Source: Todiramphus chloris collaris
Taxonomy: Eukaryota > Chordata > Aves > Coraciiformes > Alcedinidae
Direction: 5' to 3'
NCBI GenBank assembly: GCA_025345505.1
Contig: JANVCC010010406.1
Coordinates: forward strand, 16,289,271 to 16,353,270
Length of the DNA: 64,000 nt
Below the pieces are notes generated by a model, which did no database searches, was not told the origin of the DNA, and was given only the letters and a program-made list of their open reading frames with translations. Below, one piece after another: positions 1-13,028 of this stretch (position 1 is its first letter; every line of letters begins with the position of its first letter). The translations under genes were made by a program, and so were the position numbers.

Positions 1-1249
1 GAACGGATCATTAAGGAATAAACAGTATCTCAGGCCTTGTATAAATAACTAAAATCATCTGTAAGTTAAAAAATAAGTATCTCAGCTGAGATTTTCTAAG
101 TTGTCTTGTGAGATTTTAGCAGGAGCTAGGTATGCAGATTTCATGGTCATCATTAAAAAATATGTTCTTTGCTTTTCCTTGCCTTCCTATTGTTTAAGAA
201 AGGAGAAATAAGAACTCTCTTATTCTATCTGGTTTGTATCTTTGATACAAAACAGAAATAAGGAAGCTTTTGTACTAATGTATTAAATCATATACAGTTA
301 ATTTTAGCAGGAAAGGGAGACTGTTGATATCTGTTTTATGAAACAGAATATATGCCATGTAAAAAGAAAATGTACAATGTGATAAATACACTCTTATAGG
401 AAACAAAGTTGTGTACTACTGCTCATTTGGTCACAATACCAATAAAACCACTTCTATTTCCTGTGTGTTGTGGAGCTGTTTTCAAGCCATGCATTGTTTT
501 GAAATCCAATAGAAAAATCATAAACAAAGCACAGCAAATTCATACAGGGTACAATTCAGTGAAAGGACAGCTTTGGACAGCAGCTTTTTATGGAAACTGA
601 CCCAGGCCACATTCTTAGATCTCAGTAAATTAAATTATCTTAGTCTTTATCACATTTTCTATAAAGGAAATTTTCCTTTATTAATATCAGTCAAGACACG
701 CTTAACACTGTTTGTGGTCTATATCAATAGATCAAAGCCACTTTTTTAACAGTTCTGTTCTCACTCATTACATACAAATCAAGGAACTAATTTGATCTTA
801 TCTAAACAGATCTTATCTAATTATCAGTTTAGCCTGGCAATCAACATGGCAGACTGGGATTCATTCCCCAGGAAGTAGGGAAGAGTATCACCTGCCAAAA
901 AGATCTGGGGAATAAAGGAAACAGACTGGAGGAAAAGTTCTGTGTCAGGAAGACAGTAATTGGCATAAGCCATGCTTTTTCAGCAGACAACCTCCTTAAC
1001 TCTACAATGAGGTATGGAAGAAGAAATTTAAGTACAGAGAATGAGACAGGCTTCTCCCATCTCAGGGAAGAACCACAGAAGTCTTGGAAGACTGTGAATA
1101 AACCCCACATATCTTAACTTTCTTGAGGAAACTGACATTACAAATGAGAAAACAATCTTCTGTCAATATCTGTTCATTTTTTGAAATATCATTGAAACTG
1201 AGAAGTTATCCTTTTTTCCTAGTCCTTTGTAAGCCTCATTACTTCCATC
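1..1249. other. AT-rich noncoding DNA, nothing recognised
   Basis: No exon, RNA gene or repeat could be recognised. Open frames of 60-90 codons occur (for example 841-1110 on the minus strand) but they have low-complexity, AT-driven composition and match no family I know. They are treated as chance frames. Confidence 0.6.
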
Positions 1250-1303
1250 AGACTTGATGATCTTCTGAGGTACCTTCCAACCCCTAACATTCTGTGATTT
1301 TCA
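1250..1303 (+). mobile_element. CR1 LINE 3'-end stub
   Basis: The stretch reads as the terminal 3' UTR of a plus-strand CR1. It has a diverged form of the 'gactagatgatc' block, then 'ccttccaacccctaac', then 'attctgtgat', the same order as at the 3' end of the large element at 62,816-62,883. Only about 54 bp remain, which fits the severe 5' truncation usual for CR1. No coding sequence is left and the single terminal repeat is worn. Confidence 0.75.
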
Positions 1304-1720
1304 TTCCATTATTTCACCTTTCCCCAAATACCTGAGGTAGCAATCCACAGTGTCTTGCAGATTTGAGCACTGGTGAAGAATTTGTTAAAGCTATTTGATA
1401 AAGCTTTAGCTATCTAAATCTAGAGATAGATGGAGAGAGAAGGAGATGTTTATGTCACTGGGGACAATATCTACTGACTGCAAATTCATGATGGGCTAAC
1501 AAAACACTTGCCTTGAGCACAGGCAGACACGGAAACAGAAAAAAACTGTTGTCTATCTCAGTCAAGAAAATCTCAAGATCCTTAGATGCGTTGTTCAAAC
1601 ACAGCAACTTTGCTGATTATTTCTGAGAATTTTACTAGGATCGTGTTAAAATTATAGAATAATGTAACTATTTTTTTATTAGGAAGTATTAAAAGCATAT
1701 GTATTTGGTTTGCATTGTAA
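1304..1720. other. Noncoding spacer, nothing recognised
   Basis: AT-rich sequence between the CR1 stub and the LTR. I see no motif or frame worth calling. Confidence 0.6.
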
Positions 1721-2830
1721 TGTTTTGGTAGCAAAGGGGCTACAAGGGTGGCATCTATGAGAAGCCACTAGGAGCTTCCCTGTGTCCGACAGAGACAATG
1801 CCAGCTGGCTCCAAGACAGACCTGCCACTGGCCAAGTCTGAGCCCATCAACAACAGTGATGGGCTCCTCCATGATAACATATGTGAGAAGGAGAAAATAA
1901 TGCTGCACAACAGCAGTCAGAAGAGAGAAGTGAGAATATATGAGAGAGACAACTCTTTAGACATCAAGGTCATCCACTGAAGAAGGAGGAGGAGCAGGTG
2001 TTCCGGGCACCAGAGGAGAGATTCCCCTGAAGCCTGTGGTGAAGACTATGGTGAGGCAGGTGGTCCACCTGCAGCCCATGGAGTTTAGCAGTGGAGCAGA
2101 TATCCATCTGCAACCTGTAAAGGACCTCATGCTTTAGCAGATGGATGCCTGAAGGAGGCCATTACCCTGTGGGAGCAAGCACCTGTCAGGAGCTGTGAAC
2201 CTGTGGAGAGAAAGGAACCCAGGCTAAAGTTTGCTGGCAGGACATGTGATCCCTTGGGAGACCCATGCTGGAGAAATCCTTTCCTGAAAGACTACACCTC
2301 ATGGAAGAGACCCATAGTGGAGCAGTTTGTGAAGAACTGAAGCCTGTGGGAAGCACTCATGTTGGAGAAGTTCGTGGAAGACTGTGCCCTGTGGGTGTGA
2401 CTCCATCCTGGAGCAGAATAAGAGTGTAAGGAATCCTCCCCTTGAGAAGAAAAAAGCAGCAGAAACAGTTTGTGACGAGTTCATCATCACACAACCGTCA
2501 TTTCCTGTGTCACCGTGCTGCTTGCAGGGAGGAAGTAGAGAAAATTGGGAGTAGCATTAAGCCTGAGAAGAAGGGAGGGGTGGGGAAATGGTGTTTAAGA
2601 TTTGGGTTTATTTCTCATTATCCTATTATAATTTGATTGGTAACAAATTAAACTGATTTCCCCAAGTCAAATCTGTTTTGTCCATTACAGTAATTGCAGA
2701 GTGATCACTCTGTCCTTACCTCAACTCATGAGCCTCTTGTTATATTTTCTCTCCTCATCAAACTGAGGAGGGGGAGTGATAAAGCGGCTTTGGTAGTCAC
2801 CTGGAATCCAGACAGGGTCAGCCTACCACA
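1721..2830 (+). mobile_element. Solo LTR of an endogenous retrovirus (about 1.1 kb)
   Basis: A block clearly richer in G+C than its surroundings starts with TG (tgttttggtagc) and ends with CA (gcctaccaca), as retroviral LTRs do. Inside, 2,040-2,430 is built from degenerate units of roughly 50-60 bp, each carrying a 'cctgtgggaa...gctggagcag' core. Near the 3' end lie an AT-rich patch around 2,600-2,650, where a poly(A) signal would be expected, and a terminal block that includes 'aactgaggagggggagtg'. No gag, pol or env sequence flanks it, so it is a solo LTR left by recombination. I recall a very similar LTR repeated widely in non-galliform birds, probably ERVL- or ERVK-like, but cannot assign the class. 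No clear target-site duplication is visible, so the exact ends may be off by a few bases. Short frames inside (1,798-1,980; 2,442-2,636) are incidental. Confidence 0.8.
2040..2430 (+). repeat. Degenerate internal tandem units within the LTR
   Basis: Recurring 'catgg/ctgtggg ... accca/ctca ... tggagcag/tggagaag' cores appear about every 50-60 bp, for example near 2,090, 2,265, 2,310, 2,360 and 2,410. The units are too diverged to align base by base by eye. They look like an old tandem expansion inside the U3 region of this LTR family. Confidence 0.55.
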
Positions 2831-5800
2831 GGTGTGTGTATTCTGAAAGCATATTTTACCGAAGTGCGCATATTAACAATACAAAAAAGGTACAAATAAA
2901 TCATCACCGTTAGCTTACCCAGTGCAGACAAACAACTGTGCTCAAAATCCAAGAAACATAGCAGACAGAACTAGAACTGTGAACTAATAAAACTGAATAA
3001 TTTGCTTATCTCATGAACACAAACTCTCCTGTTTAAGTAGGGCATACTGTATTGTGATGTATTGCTATCACTCATGTACTGTTTAGTTATTACATTGAAA
3101 ATAATTTCCTGTCAATTACATATGTTAGCCAAGAGTGGGGTTTTTTTTCTAAGATCCAGAGTGACAAAGCACTCTCCTTCAAAAGCATATTTTTTTAAAG
3201 GAGTGTGACAAAAAAAAATGTTTTTTTTCTTTCTGAATTATATATTTAACTCTTCTTACATCAGGCTTTGATATCATTTTAACATCCTGAAATACTCAAG
3301 CTGAAGCAATCTGTGCATAAGGTTTATATTCACAACAAAAATTTGCCAAAGGTAGTAAAGCATAGAGATACTAAGCATATTGCATGTGAGACTACTGCCA
3401 CGTGCTGAAAAATAAATCAGTACGAAAAAACTCTCCCTCATAGACCAAGAGTAAAAAAATTTCAAAGCATAGATATAACTGAACTGTTTAACATATCATA
3501 CCATGCAGGTATACATTTAATTAATGTAATATAATTGTAATTGACTGATACTTTAAAAATTTGTATTCAAATCATACGTTAGCCCTTAATTCATTATATT
3601 ACACAAGTATACATTTTGTTATCTCACATTGCCTACCAACACAAACATACAAAAGACACGTGGAATTAAAGAAATATTTCTGAATTACCAATTTACATAA
3701 GACATCTTCCTAATACCATAATACTCTTTCCTGTTAGGTGTCTTTAAGAAATTAAGTTTGTACATCTTGTGTACTTGGTGTTAACTAATAATCCTACCCT
3801 ATTATAAAGGATGGGTAATCTCTTTCTACTTTAATGTAACAGATTATCATCAATGATTGCTTTTCATGTTAGATATCTTTGATGTCATGTCTAGTATCTT
3901 TTATTACACTACACTGGGCATAAATGCATGTTTGCTGCTTTAATGTTTTTCTGTTTCAACCACTTTTATTATTACATGCATATGCAGGTGTATATGACAT
4001 TTTGCACATAATTTACCTATGCTGTGAAAAAGGCAGAAGTTCAAATATGACACTATGGTATTTCTCATTGCAGAATTTCCCTTATAATGTAATCATGGCC
4101 CTTTTTCTTACTCAATACTATTCAAAATTATTCATAGGGAAATTGAAATGACAGTTTTTCATGTGTCTAGGAGTACAAAACAGAAATATGAAGAAATGTT
4201 GGGTTATGAATTTAAATTTCAGACACACTTTTCTGAATTGAATCTTCAGTCAGCCTGTAAACAGTATCATTGCACCAACTTGCTTATGTTTATTGATAAC
4301 AACAAACTAAGACAAACTTGCTTCAAAACACCTGTGAAACACTCAAGAATAATCCTATTTTCATTGAAAAGAGTATTTTCCAAAGCACATTATCATGCTG
4401 TCTTTCAGGAAATAATGCCATATGCATACATTCTGTCCATTTTGGGACCATTACATTCCAAATAGATGTCCCACTCTGTTTATAAGATAAAGCAAGTGTA
4501 GTTAGGACTCACTTAGGGACTCACCTTCAACTTTAGAACCAGTTTTAAGGTATCAAAATCCCAGTCTCTCAGTCTCATGTGGGAATAAATTTACAATCAT
4601 GCTAGTGCAGTAGGGATGTAAAATGATTTGCATATAATCCTCGTAAATGAAAATGTATCTGTCATACTGCTTAGCTGTGTGCTCAGATGTCAAAAGATTA
4701 GCGTCCTAAATGAACACATAAATCCAAATATTTTTCAATTAAACTTTGTAATATTTTATTAATAACTATAAATAATAAGAAACCACTAGAATTTATGAAT
4801 ACATTAGCTAAACAGACAACAGATGGTATTATTTGTTAGAGGGCTGCAGTCATCTCTTGGGTTCACAAAGCTCCCGTGATTGTTTTGCAGATGTTTTTCA
4901 TCTTGTTTTAAGATTTTTCTAACTTCTGAGAAATATTATGATATGTAAAATAAAGACATGATAAAATCATATAACATATCTATGATAGCATTGATATATG
5001 TAATAGATAATTATTAAATACCAAGTATCTCAATGTTTATAAGTATGTAATACAATCATTTAGGGAACTCTGCTTAGGAAAACAGCCTATACTGATAAAT
5101 TGATATTATCTGAAATTTGTAAATTACTAACATAAAATTTATCCAGAACTATGTTTTTTTCTCTGTGCTACGGAGTAATTTTCATGTAATAAACAGACTG
5201 CCAAATAAACACACAGACACACCTTTGTCCCGGCTCCCCACCTTTGAATGAACCAGTGTAGTATCAGCCTATTCTTTTTCAGAGGGATAATTGTAATGTT
5301 ACATCATCGATTCTCCAAATGCCAAATTAAAAACACTAATGAGGTCTAACCACTTTCCACTAAATACCAGCAGAGTCTTTCTAATATTTCCTCTCTTGCT
5401 TAGTCCTTTCCTTATTTGCCTAGACAGCAGAGTTAAACAATTTGTCATTCTTATGAGAAGGAAATATCAATATTACCTATGTGTCTCAGCAAAATGAAAT
5501 AATAATATATAGCCTTTGTTTCCTTTTGGTCTCAAAGTATTTTCCAAAAAGCATAAGTATATTTATACACACATATATAAAGAAAATCCACACACAAAAA
5601 CAATCCCAAACAAACTCTTTTCTGCAGAAATAGAAGAATGCTCAGCATTTTGTCAGGAAAAAAAAAGGAAAAACTGTGTGTTTAACTTTAATCATGCCTT
5701 TGTCTTACCAGTGAACAGACAGTCAGATTCTGATTTTCTTATGCTCAGATAATACTAGTTGATTCTAGATGGGATTGCTAGGATTTACCTTCTCTTTTTT

Positions 5801-6889
5801 GTGAGAAAGGGTTTCAGACTCTGAAGTTGAACTGAATGCTGACAAGGTGCTCTATATTGTCTCATTCTCAAAAGACCATATTAGCCATCTGAGATATTTC
5901 TGCTTTTATATATGACTAAAATGTGTGTAATACACTATTCAGACTGTGTAGAATAGCTGTTGTGTATGTTTACAAGCCAGAATCACTCTTTATTGCTCTG
6001 CATATGGTTGGTTCATGCAGTCACTTGTTTTTATCTTTGATGGCAGTTGTTCTCCCTTGGTTTTGCACAAATTCTTTTTCATAAGAACACCAAAACTGAA
6101 AAAACCTAGAACAGCATTAAATTCTTAATGATTTTATTATTTCAGCTAGTCATCAGGTACCATTCATCAATTGTGCATACCTTTCTATTCTATTTTTGCT
6201 AAATGCATCTTCTCTAGAATTTAAATTACAATGAAAAAGTGGCTGACTAATCTGAATTTCTCAATATATTCATGTTCAATAAAAAGCTATTCATCAGCTT
6301 AAACTCAGCTGTGAGTTCAAATCAAATTTAAACCACCTGGGAGTAAACAAAATTGCTCTTCTTCCCTAGCACGTCAGCTGTGGGTAAAAATAACAAGCAC
6401 ATTTCCAAGGAGCTCAAGATTCTGAAACCTCTATTTTTACCAACAGATTTTACTGAAATTATTTAACGATTATAAAGAAACACTCTGAGTGAATTTTAGA
6501 TTCAGTATTTTGATCTATGATTAAAAGGAACAGAAAGAAAAAATAGTGGTAAAATCTTACTTCAAGGTTATAAATAGGCTTATCTTTTAACTAGTGTGTT
6601 TCCAAACATTCATTGCAAGTAAATTATTATATTGTCACACTTGCTTGAATATTTACCCATATCTTGGTCATCTTACATATTTTTATTTTTCTTCCATTTA
6701 CAGACCATGTCCAAAAATCTTCTATTGGAAAAATGGGGCTATTAAAGTTATGGAAGAAGCCAAGTGGAGTATTTGGTCTTGGCTATAAAATATACATTTA
6801 AAAATAATGTTTAGCTAGCTAAACTAAATACTGTTTTGCCTGAGTTATGTTTAACTCTGACAAGACAGTTCTGTTTAAAATCCCAGAAA
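2831..6889. other. AT-rich noncoding desert
   Basis: About 4 kb with no recognised gene or repeat. The longest frame (4,148-4,465, plus, 105 codons) has no motif I recognise, no convincing start context and no GC rise. It overlaps the end of another chance frame (3,924-4,151). Short A and T homopolymers are frequent. Confidence 0.55.
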
Positions 6890-7400
6890 GTAATTCTGGT
6901 TAATCTTAAGGACTCTGGGATCAGGACTGACAACTGTCAGAACCCTGTTGAGGAGTTAAGATGCTTATACTGAAAGTCAGCTCTGATACAGTGCAATGCT
7001 CTAAACTGGATTCTAGCTGCTGGGAAATTGCTACGTGAAAGAGATGTTAGTGGTGCTCCCACAGCACTTGGGAGCTACTTTCAATCTCAGACATTTATTC
7101 TTGGGTGTTCCCTGAGAGACACTGCAGCTGTGCCTGATCACATGTTCTGTGAGTCTGGACACTGATTGGCTGACTGACCTTAAAGCTTGACGTTGGACCC
7201 ATTATCTTATTACAGAATTTATTAGCAACCCCTGATCTCTTCACTACTGTTATCAGAACGTGCTTTGCCTTTCTCATGTGGATGCTATGGGACTCTGCCC
7301 CTGTCCTTACAGGTATTTCCCTTCTGTTGCTCCTGGTTTCCATTCATTTCTGTGGCAGCTATTCTTGCTGTTCTCTCACACCAGCTCATACGCTGTAGGT
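6890..7400. other. GC-richer unexplained block
   Basis: This half-kilobase is visibly less AT-rich than the 4 kb on each side and has few homopolymers. It includes phrases such as 'gagactctgcc'-like and 'ctgattggctgactgacc' (about 7,160-7,180) with an inverted-CCAAT element (attgg). Composition and sharp contrast suggest an old inserted element (LTR-like or retrocopy), but I could not match it to a family and see no terminal repeats. The minus-strand frame 7,095-7,343 (82 codons) is not recognisable. Confidence 0.3.
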
Positions 7401-10400
7401 TGTTAAATTACGATTAAGGTATTTTTAGATAAAGTATGGTAATTATGAGATTTCTTTCTGGCATGCAGAGGCAATTTGTGCATTGAGAGTCACTGAACCT
7501 CATCTGTTGTAAACAATTGGTTTTGTATTTTCACTATAGGCAATGGATGATAACTAGTCTCCACATAAGCTGTTAGCACGTGAACTGCTGCTGAATATGG
7601 ATGAATTGCAGGAGACTATTTGATGTAACCACGCTACTTCTCATATGATCAAGGTGTTCTGTAATATCCTTTTTTTAACTGAAAGGCTGTATCTGGCTCA
7701 GACTTACAGTAAAATAGCATTTTTATTTGCTTTATAGTCATACTTTTTATCAGAAACACAATACACTACATTATATAGCAAAATCTGAACCAACAATTGT
7801 GGGAGCTGTAGTCTCTGCCTCAAACAGGGCAATAACTGAAGAAAGGAACAGGGTGTAATAGGATGAACCACTAGGAAGATTATACAAAAAAATGCAGCAA
7901 TCTGTCATTTACCTATCAGGTAAATATCAGAGCTAGGATGAGAATCAATGTGATGTTGAGTATAGCTGATCAAGAATTTAGATAAACATATTCCTTCATC
8001 TGGAAAAATGTCACTCAGTGTCACTTTATCAGCAACAGAAGTTTCACAGGTAATGAACTGGAAAAAGCATCTCAGTTTCATGGTACTATTGTAGTCAAAG
8101 AAAGAGTCAACTGCCCACTGTGGACATGAGATAGTTTAGTCAATAAAGCCCTGTTCACTTCGAAGTTAAGTTCTTGCTTTTGCTCCAGGTGGGAGCAATC
8201 TGAATTTATATTTCCTCTGTCTCAGTTGTTGTTCAAGATCTATCATAAGCAAAGATTTTCTGAAATATCACAGTGAAGGATGTTTATCAGAAATTACATA
8301 AAGATATGTAATAAGTTAGATAAGCATATTTTTCTAATTAAAAATGTAACACCAAATGACATAGTAACACTTATGCAAGTTAGTAGTAAGAGCTTCCAGT
8401 TGAGTCAATAGCAGGAGCTTTGGAAGAGTCACATCAGTTTACCAAAATTAAGTGACAAAAACATACATAGCATTAATAATGTCTGCATATAAATGTATCA
8501 GTGTCATTTTAATGACTGAACTTGGAATAATTTTTAGTGTCTAATTTATGCTACACCATTTATTCTGCTTATTTACTTGAGTGTTTTTATGAGAAATTTA
8601 AATAGAAATCTAAATATTTATTAAGCTCTGTAAATTATCTCACTTGTGATCCTAAAAGGAGCCAATTCTTTATGATGTTTAACTTCTAAGCTTAGATATT
8701 CAGGGGAAAAAAAAAAAAAATTAAGTTGAAGAATAACAGTTTTTTGCAGCTGTCAGTTTTACATAATTTTGCAGTTAAACCTCCTACTTCTGTATCCAAT
8801 ATTGATGCTAGTTAAGTCAACAGTGGAATACTTCTTAGCTTTCTCCTGAATTGCTGAAGTTACGTTCATGTGTGCATTTAATATTGAAGAGTGGATTTAT
8901 TAGAGATCACAAACTGTATCAACATCAACTTTCTTCACAGTGAAGACCAAATTGAAGAATCACTGTATCATCATCCATCGTCTATTTCTTGCTCTCTTCT
9001 TCTGCTAAGAGGAAAAACAAAGGCAAGAAGGTAACACACTTAGGAATATGTACAGAGAGGTTGGGTAATTCACTTGGAAGGTATGATTTATTTCCTAGAA
9101 GAGAGGAGTTGAGGGAGCTTCACTGTAAGGAGACTTTTTCAAGGACCATACTAATATACTGCTGGTGGCATTCAATCTGTTTGATTAAATGGTTATTCCT
9201 ATGTAACCTCTTGATCATGAAAATACTTCTGCTTTGATCAATTGGCAATCAGTATTCTAAATTTTGCACGTAGTTTCCTTATGGAGGTTACTTTCAGTTA
9301 TGTTTACTCAGTATATCAGCTTTGATAAGTACTAGAGTACTGGAGTTCCTAGAGTTAATGAATGGAATATTCTGACTACATTTTTAATACATATTAGAAA
9401 TCCTTTTGGTTTTCTTACAAGTAGCCCCCATGTACTATGCATGAATTCAAATGATTTCTTAATGAGACCCCCCCTTATGTCCTCTTTTTTACTATTTTGT
9501 GGAAAAATGCTTCCAACTTATATTTGACTTACAGCCTAGTTTATCTTTCCTTTAAATACACCTATTTGTAAGTGAAGACATGTTCTGAGGGAACCACGGG
9601 CCTGCACAGCACATATCTATGTTTTAGTTTAATAGGAAGCTCTATCCTCTCTTCAGCTTCAACAGATATGACTAAATATCATTATGGATATGTTTTTGGA
9701 TTTTTTTAAAAAACACCATATTTCAGTACGTGAACAGATATGCTTTCCCTCAAATCCATCATTCTGAAAATACATATACAAATTATGTCAAAACTTAATA
9801 CTCTAATTTGCATTACATCATCTCCTCAAAATGAAATGTCATAAAGTAGAAACAGCCTGAAATAGAAATGTGGTGCTCAGTCATCTTAGTAATAGATACA
9901 TTAGAAAAAATAGAATTCATTAAAAATGCATAGTGAAGACAGCTTAAATATTTACAATAATAATTTTTTCTTGTTCCAATTTTAAATTAGTTATCTTTGA
10001 ATTTGATGCTTCTCTGGATGAGTATTCATAAAGAATCCCACATGAGACCTTGTTATTTTTCTCTCTGATGATAATAGAGTTATGTATTGATCTATTTGTA
10101 AAATTAGTTAATACTTGAAGTAATATTTCATTTGTTTAAACCACAAAAGCACATCAGTGTTTCAGTTTATGACCTTCTTATTAGAATATATTTCTGAAAA
10201 ATAGTGAAAAAATAATGCTTCTACTATTACCTTTTCTATTATCTGATGGAAATATATTACTATTATATATCAGAGACAGGCAATTGTATGGATATTTCTG
10301 ATTGACAAATGACCAATCTGAACAAGTTGTTTTGACTCATGTCTCAGAGCTGGAAAATGCCCTGCATACGCTCCTCTTACAGTAAAAAGAGGGTGTAAAT

Positions 10401-12095
10401 TGAAGTTTTTCTCTGTTACATGCTGCACTGCTGAGATATGTGAACCTTAATTCCCATTTCTCCAAAATCTCTGTCTTCTGACTTGCAGTCATGAAGGACC
10501 CAAGAGGATGATCTTCCTTTGGCATACATGAAAAGAAAGGTATTTGGTATTTTATATGTTTTTTGTCTATGCAGTGACAGAAAAAAAAAAAAAAGGAGAA
10601 CAAAAATTTTGTTACAGAAAATTTGATTTGGATTGTTATTGTATCCAGATGGAGAAATTTCCTTCCAGCTCACCCACAGGGAATATATGGTATCATTTTC
10701 TTGTTCCAAAAATCTTAAAATCAAAATAGGGTTTTATTTTGGGGAATTTATTAGTTAGCAAAAATTTAATCTTGCCTTCTGCTGTCAGTTTTGGAAAACA
10801 TGATGGAATGGAGTATTCTACATATATTATGATGTCTGTTATTGATATTACCACATGCTGTTTCATTTAACATCCTGTTATCTTGGTAGTACAAGTGTAT
10901 TGTGGCCTACTTATAAGCAATTTTATTTGGTTTTACCTGCAGTGCATTTGATTATGAAGGGTTTTTTTAATTATCTTTTGTAGATGAAAGCATGAATTTT
11001 CATCTGAATTTTGTGGCTTGTGTAACTATAAACAGCAGCCTGTAAAACCTTCATGCTGGAAAAACGTAAGCTATAGGATAATAAAAATTACTGCATAATA
11101 TCACTTCAGTGAATGTTTTGATACTGAGAATAAAAATGTCTACTTTTTGTGTGCTTCCATATTCAATCTCTTTTCACTGAATATTCTAAACTATAACTTA
11201 GATGTCTAAGATATGCACACACATAAGTAGTAAAGAATTACATTTGTTGCATGTTTTTCTTCAAATACTTGATTATTACTTTTGTAAAATAATGTGTATA
11301 TCAAAATAAAGCAGAATATTTCCATTTAGGTATAATAGGCTTTCACACTTAACATTGGGCTTATTGTTTACAAAGTATTTACCGATAAAAACATGCATTT
11401 ATTATCTTTTGTGCACTGACTACTGTTCTCAGTCCTAGCAGTAGATTCTACTTTTCTCTGCCTGTTGGCAGCTTGCTTGCTGGGGTGATAATAATCTTTT
11501 GCATATGGTGTTTGTTGAGCTGTGTGGTGAACCAATCAAGGCATTGATTCAGATTAAGAACAATCTGACATAAAGAAAGGCTAAACTGCTTCATCTGATG
11601 CTGTCACTGAAAGAAATGCGTAAGCTGCCTGAATTAATTAACCTGTTTCATATTAATTTCATGAACATTTTCTCTTTTCAGCTGAGGACAGCTGAAAAAA
11701 AAAAAAATCACCTGTTGATTCCTGGTATAGAAGAAGACAGTGAAGCCTAGCTGAGTTAAAGAATCATGGACAGAGGAATCACTGTCAAGAGTTTCATTCA
11801 GTGTGAAATGGAAATAAATGTACAAAAGAGAAAGAAAGAAAACATCTTCTGCACAGTAATGTAGAACATAAAATGCACATACTTTCTTTTTAATAGAACT
11901 TTGTGATGCCTTTTTAAGATGACTGCAAAATCCGTCAAAAGTACCCATAAAACTAAACTACAAACTGTGTGTTTTTTCAGCGGTTTCTTGGAAATTAAAC
12001 TTGTTGCCAATTGCAGTTATATTGGATATTTTCACATATTGGTAGAATATAACATTAAACAAAGATTTTTCTTTGAAAAAAGTAAGGAACAGTTG
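7401..12095. other. AT-rich noncoding desert
   Basis: No recognised gene or transposon. A 'caataaagccc' at 8,141 and scattered A-tracts (8,707-8,720; 10,580-10,593; 11,695-11,707) are noted. Overlapping frames on both strands at 10,337-10,729 and 11,634-12,010 are short, mutually overlapping and driven by A/T runs, so they are not called as genes. Confidence 0.55.
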
Positions 12096-12188
12096 TATTA
12101 TTTTAATGATGTTTCTCCTAGTAAGTAATTGTTATTATAATGAACAATAATATTATTTTAATGATGTTTCACTTAGTAAGTAATTGTT
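12096..12188 (+). repeat. 55-bp-period local direct duplication
   Basis: Two 38-bp copies (12,096-12,133 and 12,151-12,188) begin 'tattattttaatgatgtttc' and end 'tagtaagtaattgtt'. By eye they differ at two positions. The start-to-start period is 55 bp and the 17-bp spacer also resembles the sequence before copy 1. This looks like a fairly recent tandem duplication in AT-rich DNA. Confidence 0.85.
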
Positions 12189-12740
12189 CTTTCCCCAAGG
12201 ACTATGGTTCTACAGTTTGTTGATAAAAAAAATGGTCTTGGCCTGTGTTGCCTTCTCCCTTAGTCATTTGTTCTCATTTCTGCCTTAGTTTCTGTGCAGC
12301 AATTTTACCTGACCGAAAATTTCTTTTGTTGTTGTTGCTATTGCCAATGGGAAGGATTTGTTTGGAATGTGCAGAGGAAATAGAACTACAGAGGAGAGTA
12401 CTCAACTGTGATAGCTTCTGGGGCTTGTAAGAGTGGGACTGACTACCTATGTCTCAAACATTGTGTGGTGATAAGGTCTGGACATAGAATGAGCAAGGTG
12501 TGCCTGGAGAGGGAAGTATCAATGGCTCTCAATAGTCCTCAATGGATTTGCCATCCTCCCCTGGCTCCTTGCAGATAAACAATAGGAAGAGATAAATTTT
12601 GATGTCTTTTCCTTGAGTTAATTTCTTCAGCTAGCCACTGTGACTACACCAACAGCAGAAATGCACTAGAAGGGGCCTGTGCAAATTAGGACCAACTCCA
12701 TGCTTCCTATGTAAATTGGGGGTGACACCCATATCCCAAA

Positions 12741-12750
12741 AGTATAAAGA
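12741..12750 (+). promoter_or_regulatory. TATA-like box in the putative LTR
   Basis: The sequence 'agtataaaga' lies about 110 bp before the CT-rich CpG-bearing stretch. It is consistent with the U3 promoter of a retroviral LTR, but the call depends on the surrounding block really being an LTR. Confidence 0.35.
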
Positions 12751-13022
12751 GACAGCAAAATATTTGTGTGCACTCACCACCAAAGAACTCAAGATTAGAG
12801 TTGATTCTGTGAGATGCTGCTGGATTCAAGGGTGGTGTTATCTTTCTACCTTATTCTCTCGCGCGCTCTCTCCCCCTATCTTTTCCTTTCCTCCTCTTTC
12901 TACTGACTGTTCCTTTCTTCTCCTTGATACTTAGTTGTGCCTTAAAGTAATTGGTAAGAAAATAACCTCTTTGCCAAAATACCTTTATCCGCACCATTTA
13001 TTCATTTTTCTCAGGGAAAACC

Positions 13023-13028
13023 AATAAA
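13023..13028 (+). terminator. AATAAA polyadenylation signal of the putative LTR
   Basis: A perfect AATAAA in 'aaccaataaactatttt', about 275 bp downstream of the TATA-like box. That spacing fits the R region of an LTR. AATAAA is common in AT-rich DNA, so the context carries the call, not the motif. Confidence 0.35.

Noticed and set aside
4148..4465. 105-codon plus-strand frame considered as a small gene
   Set aside because: No recognisable motif, signal or GC rise, and it overlaps another chance frame at its start. In AT-rich DNA of this length one or two such frames are expected.
8101..8190. 'caataaagccctgttcactt' considered as the R/U5 end of another LTR
   Set aside because: No LTR-like sequence upstream, no clear end, and AATAAA is common in this AT-rich window.
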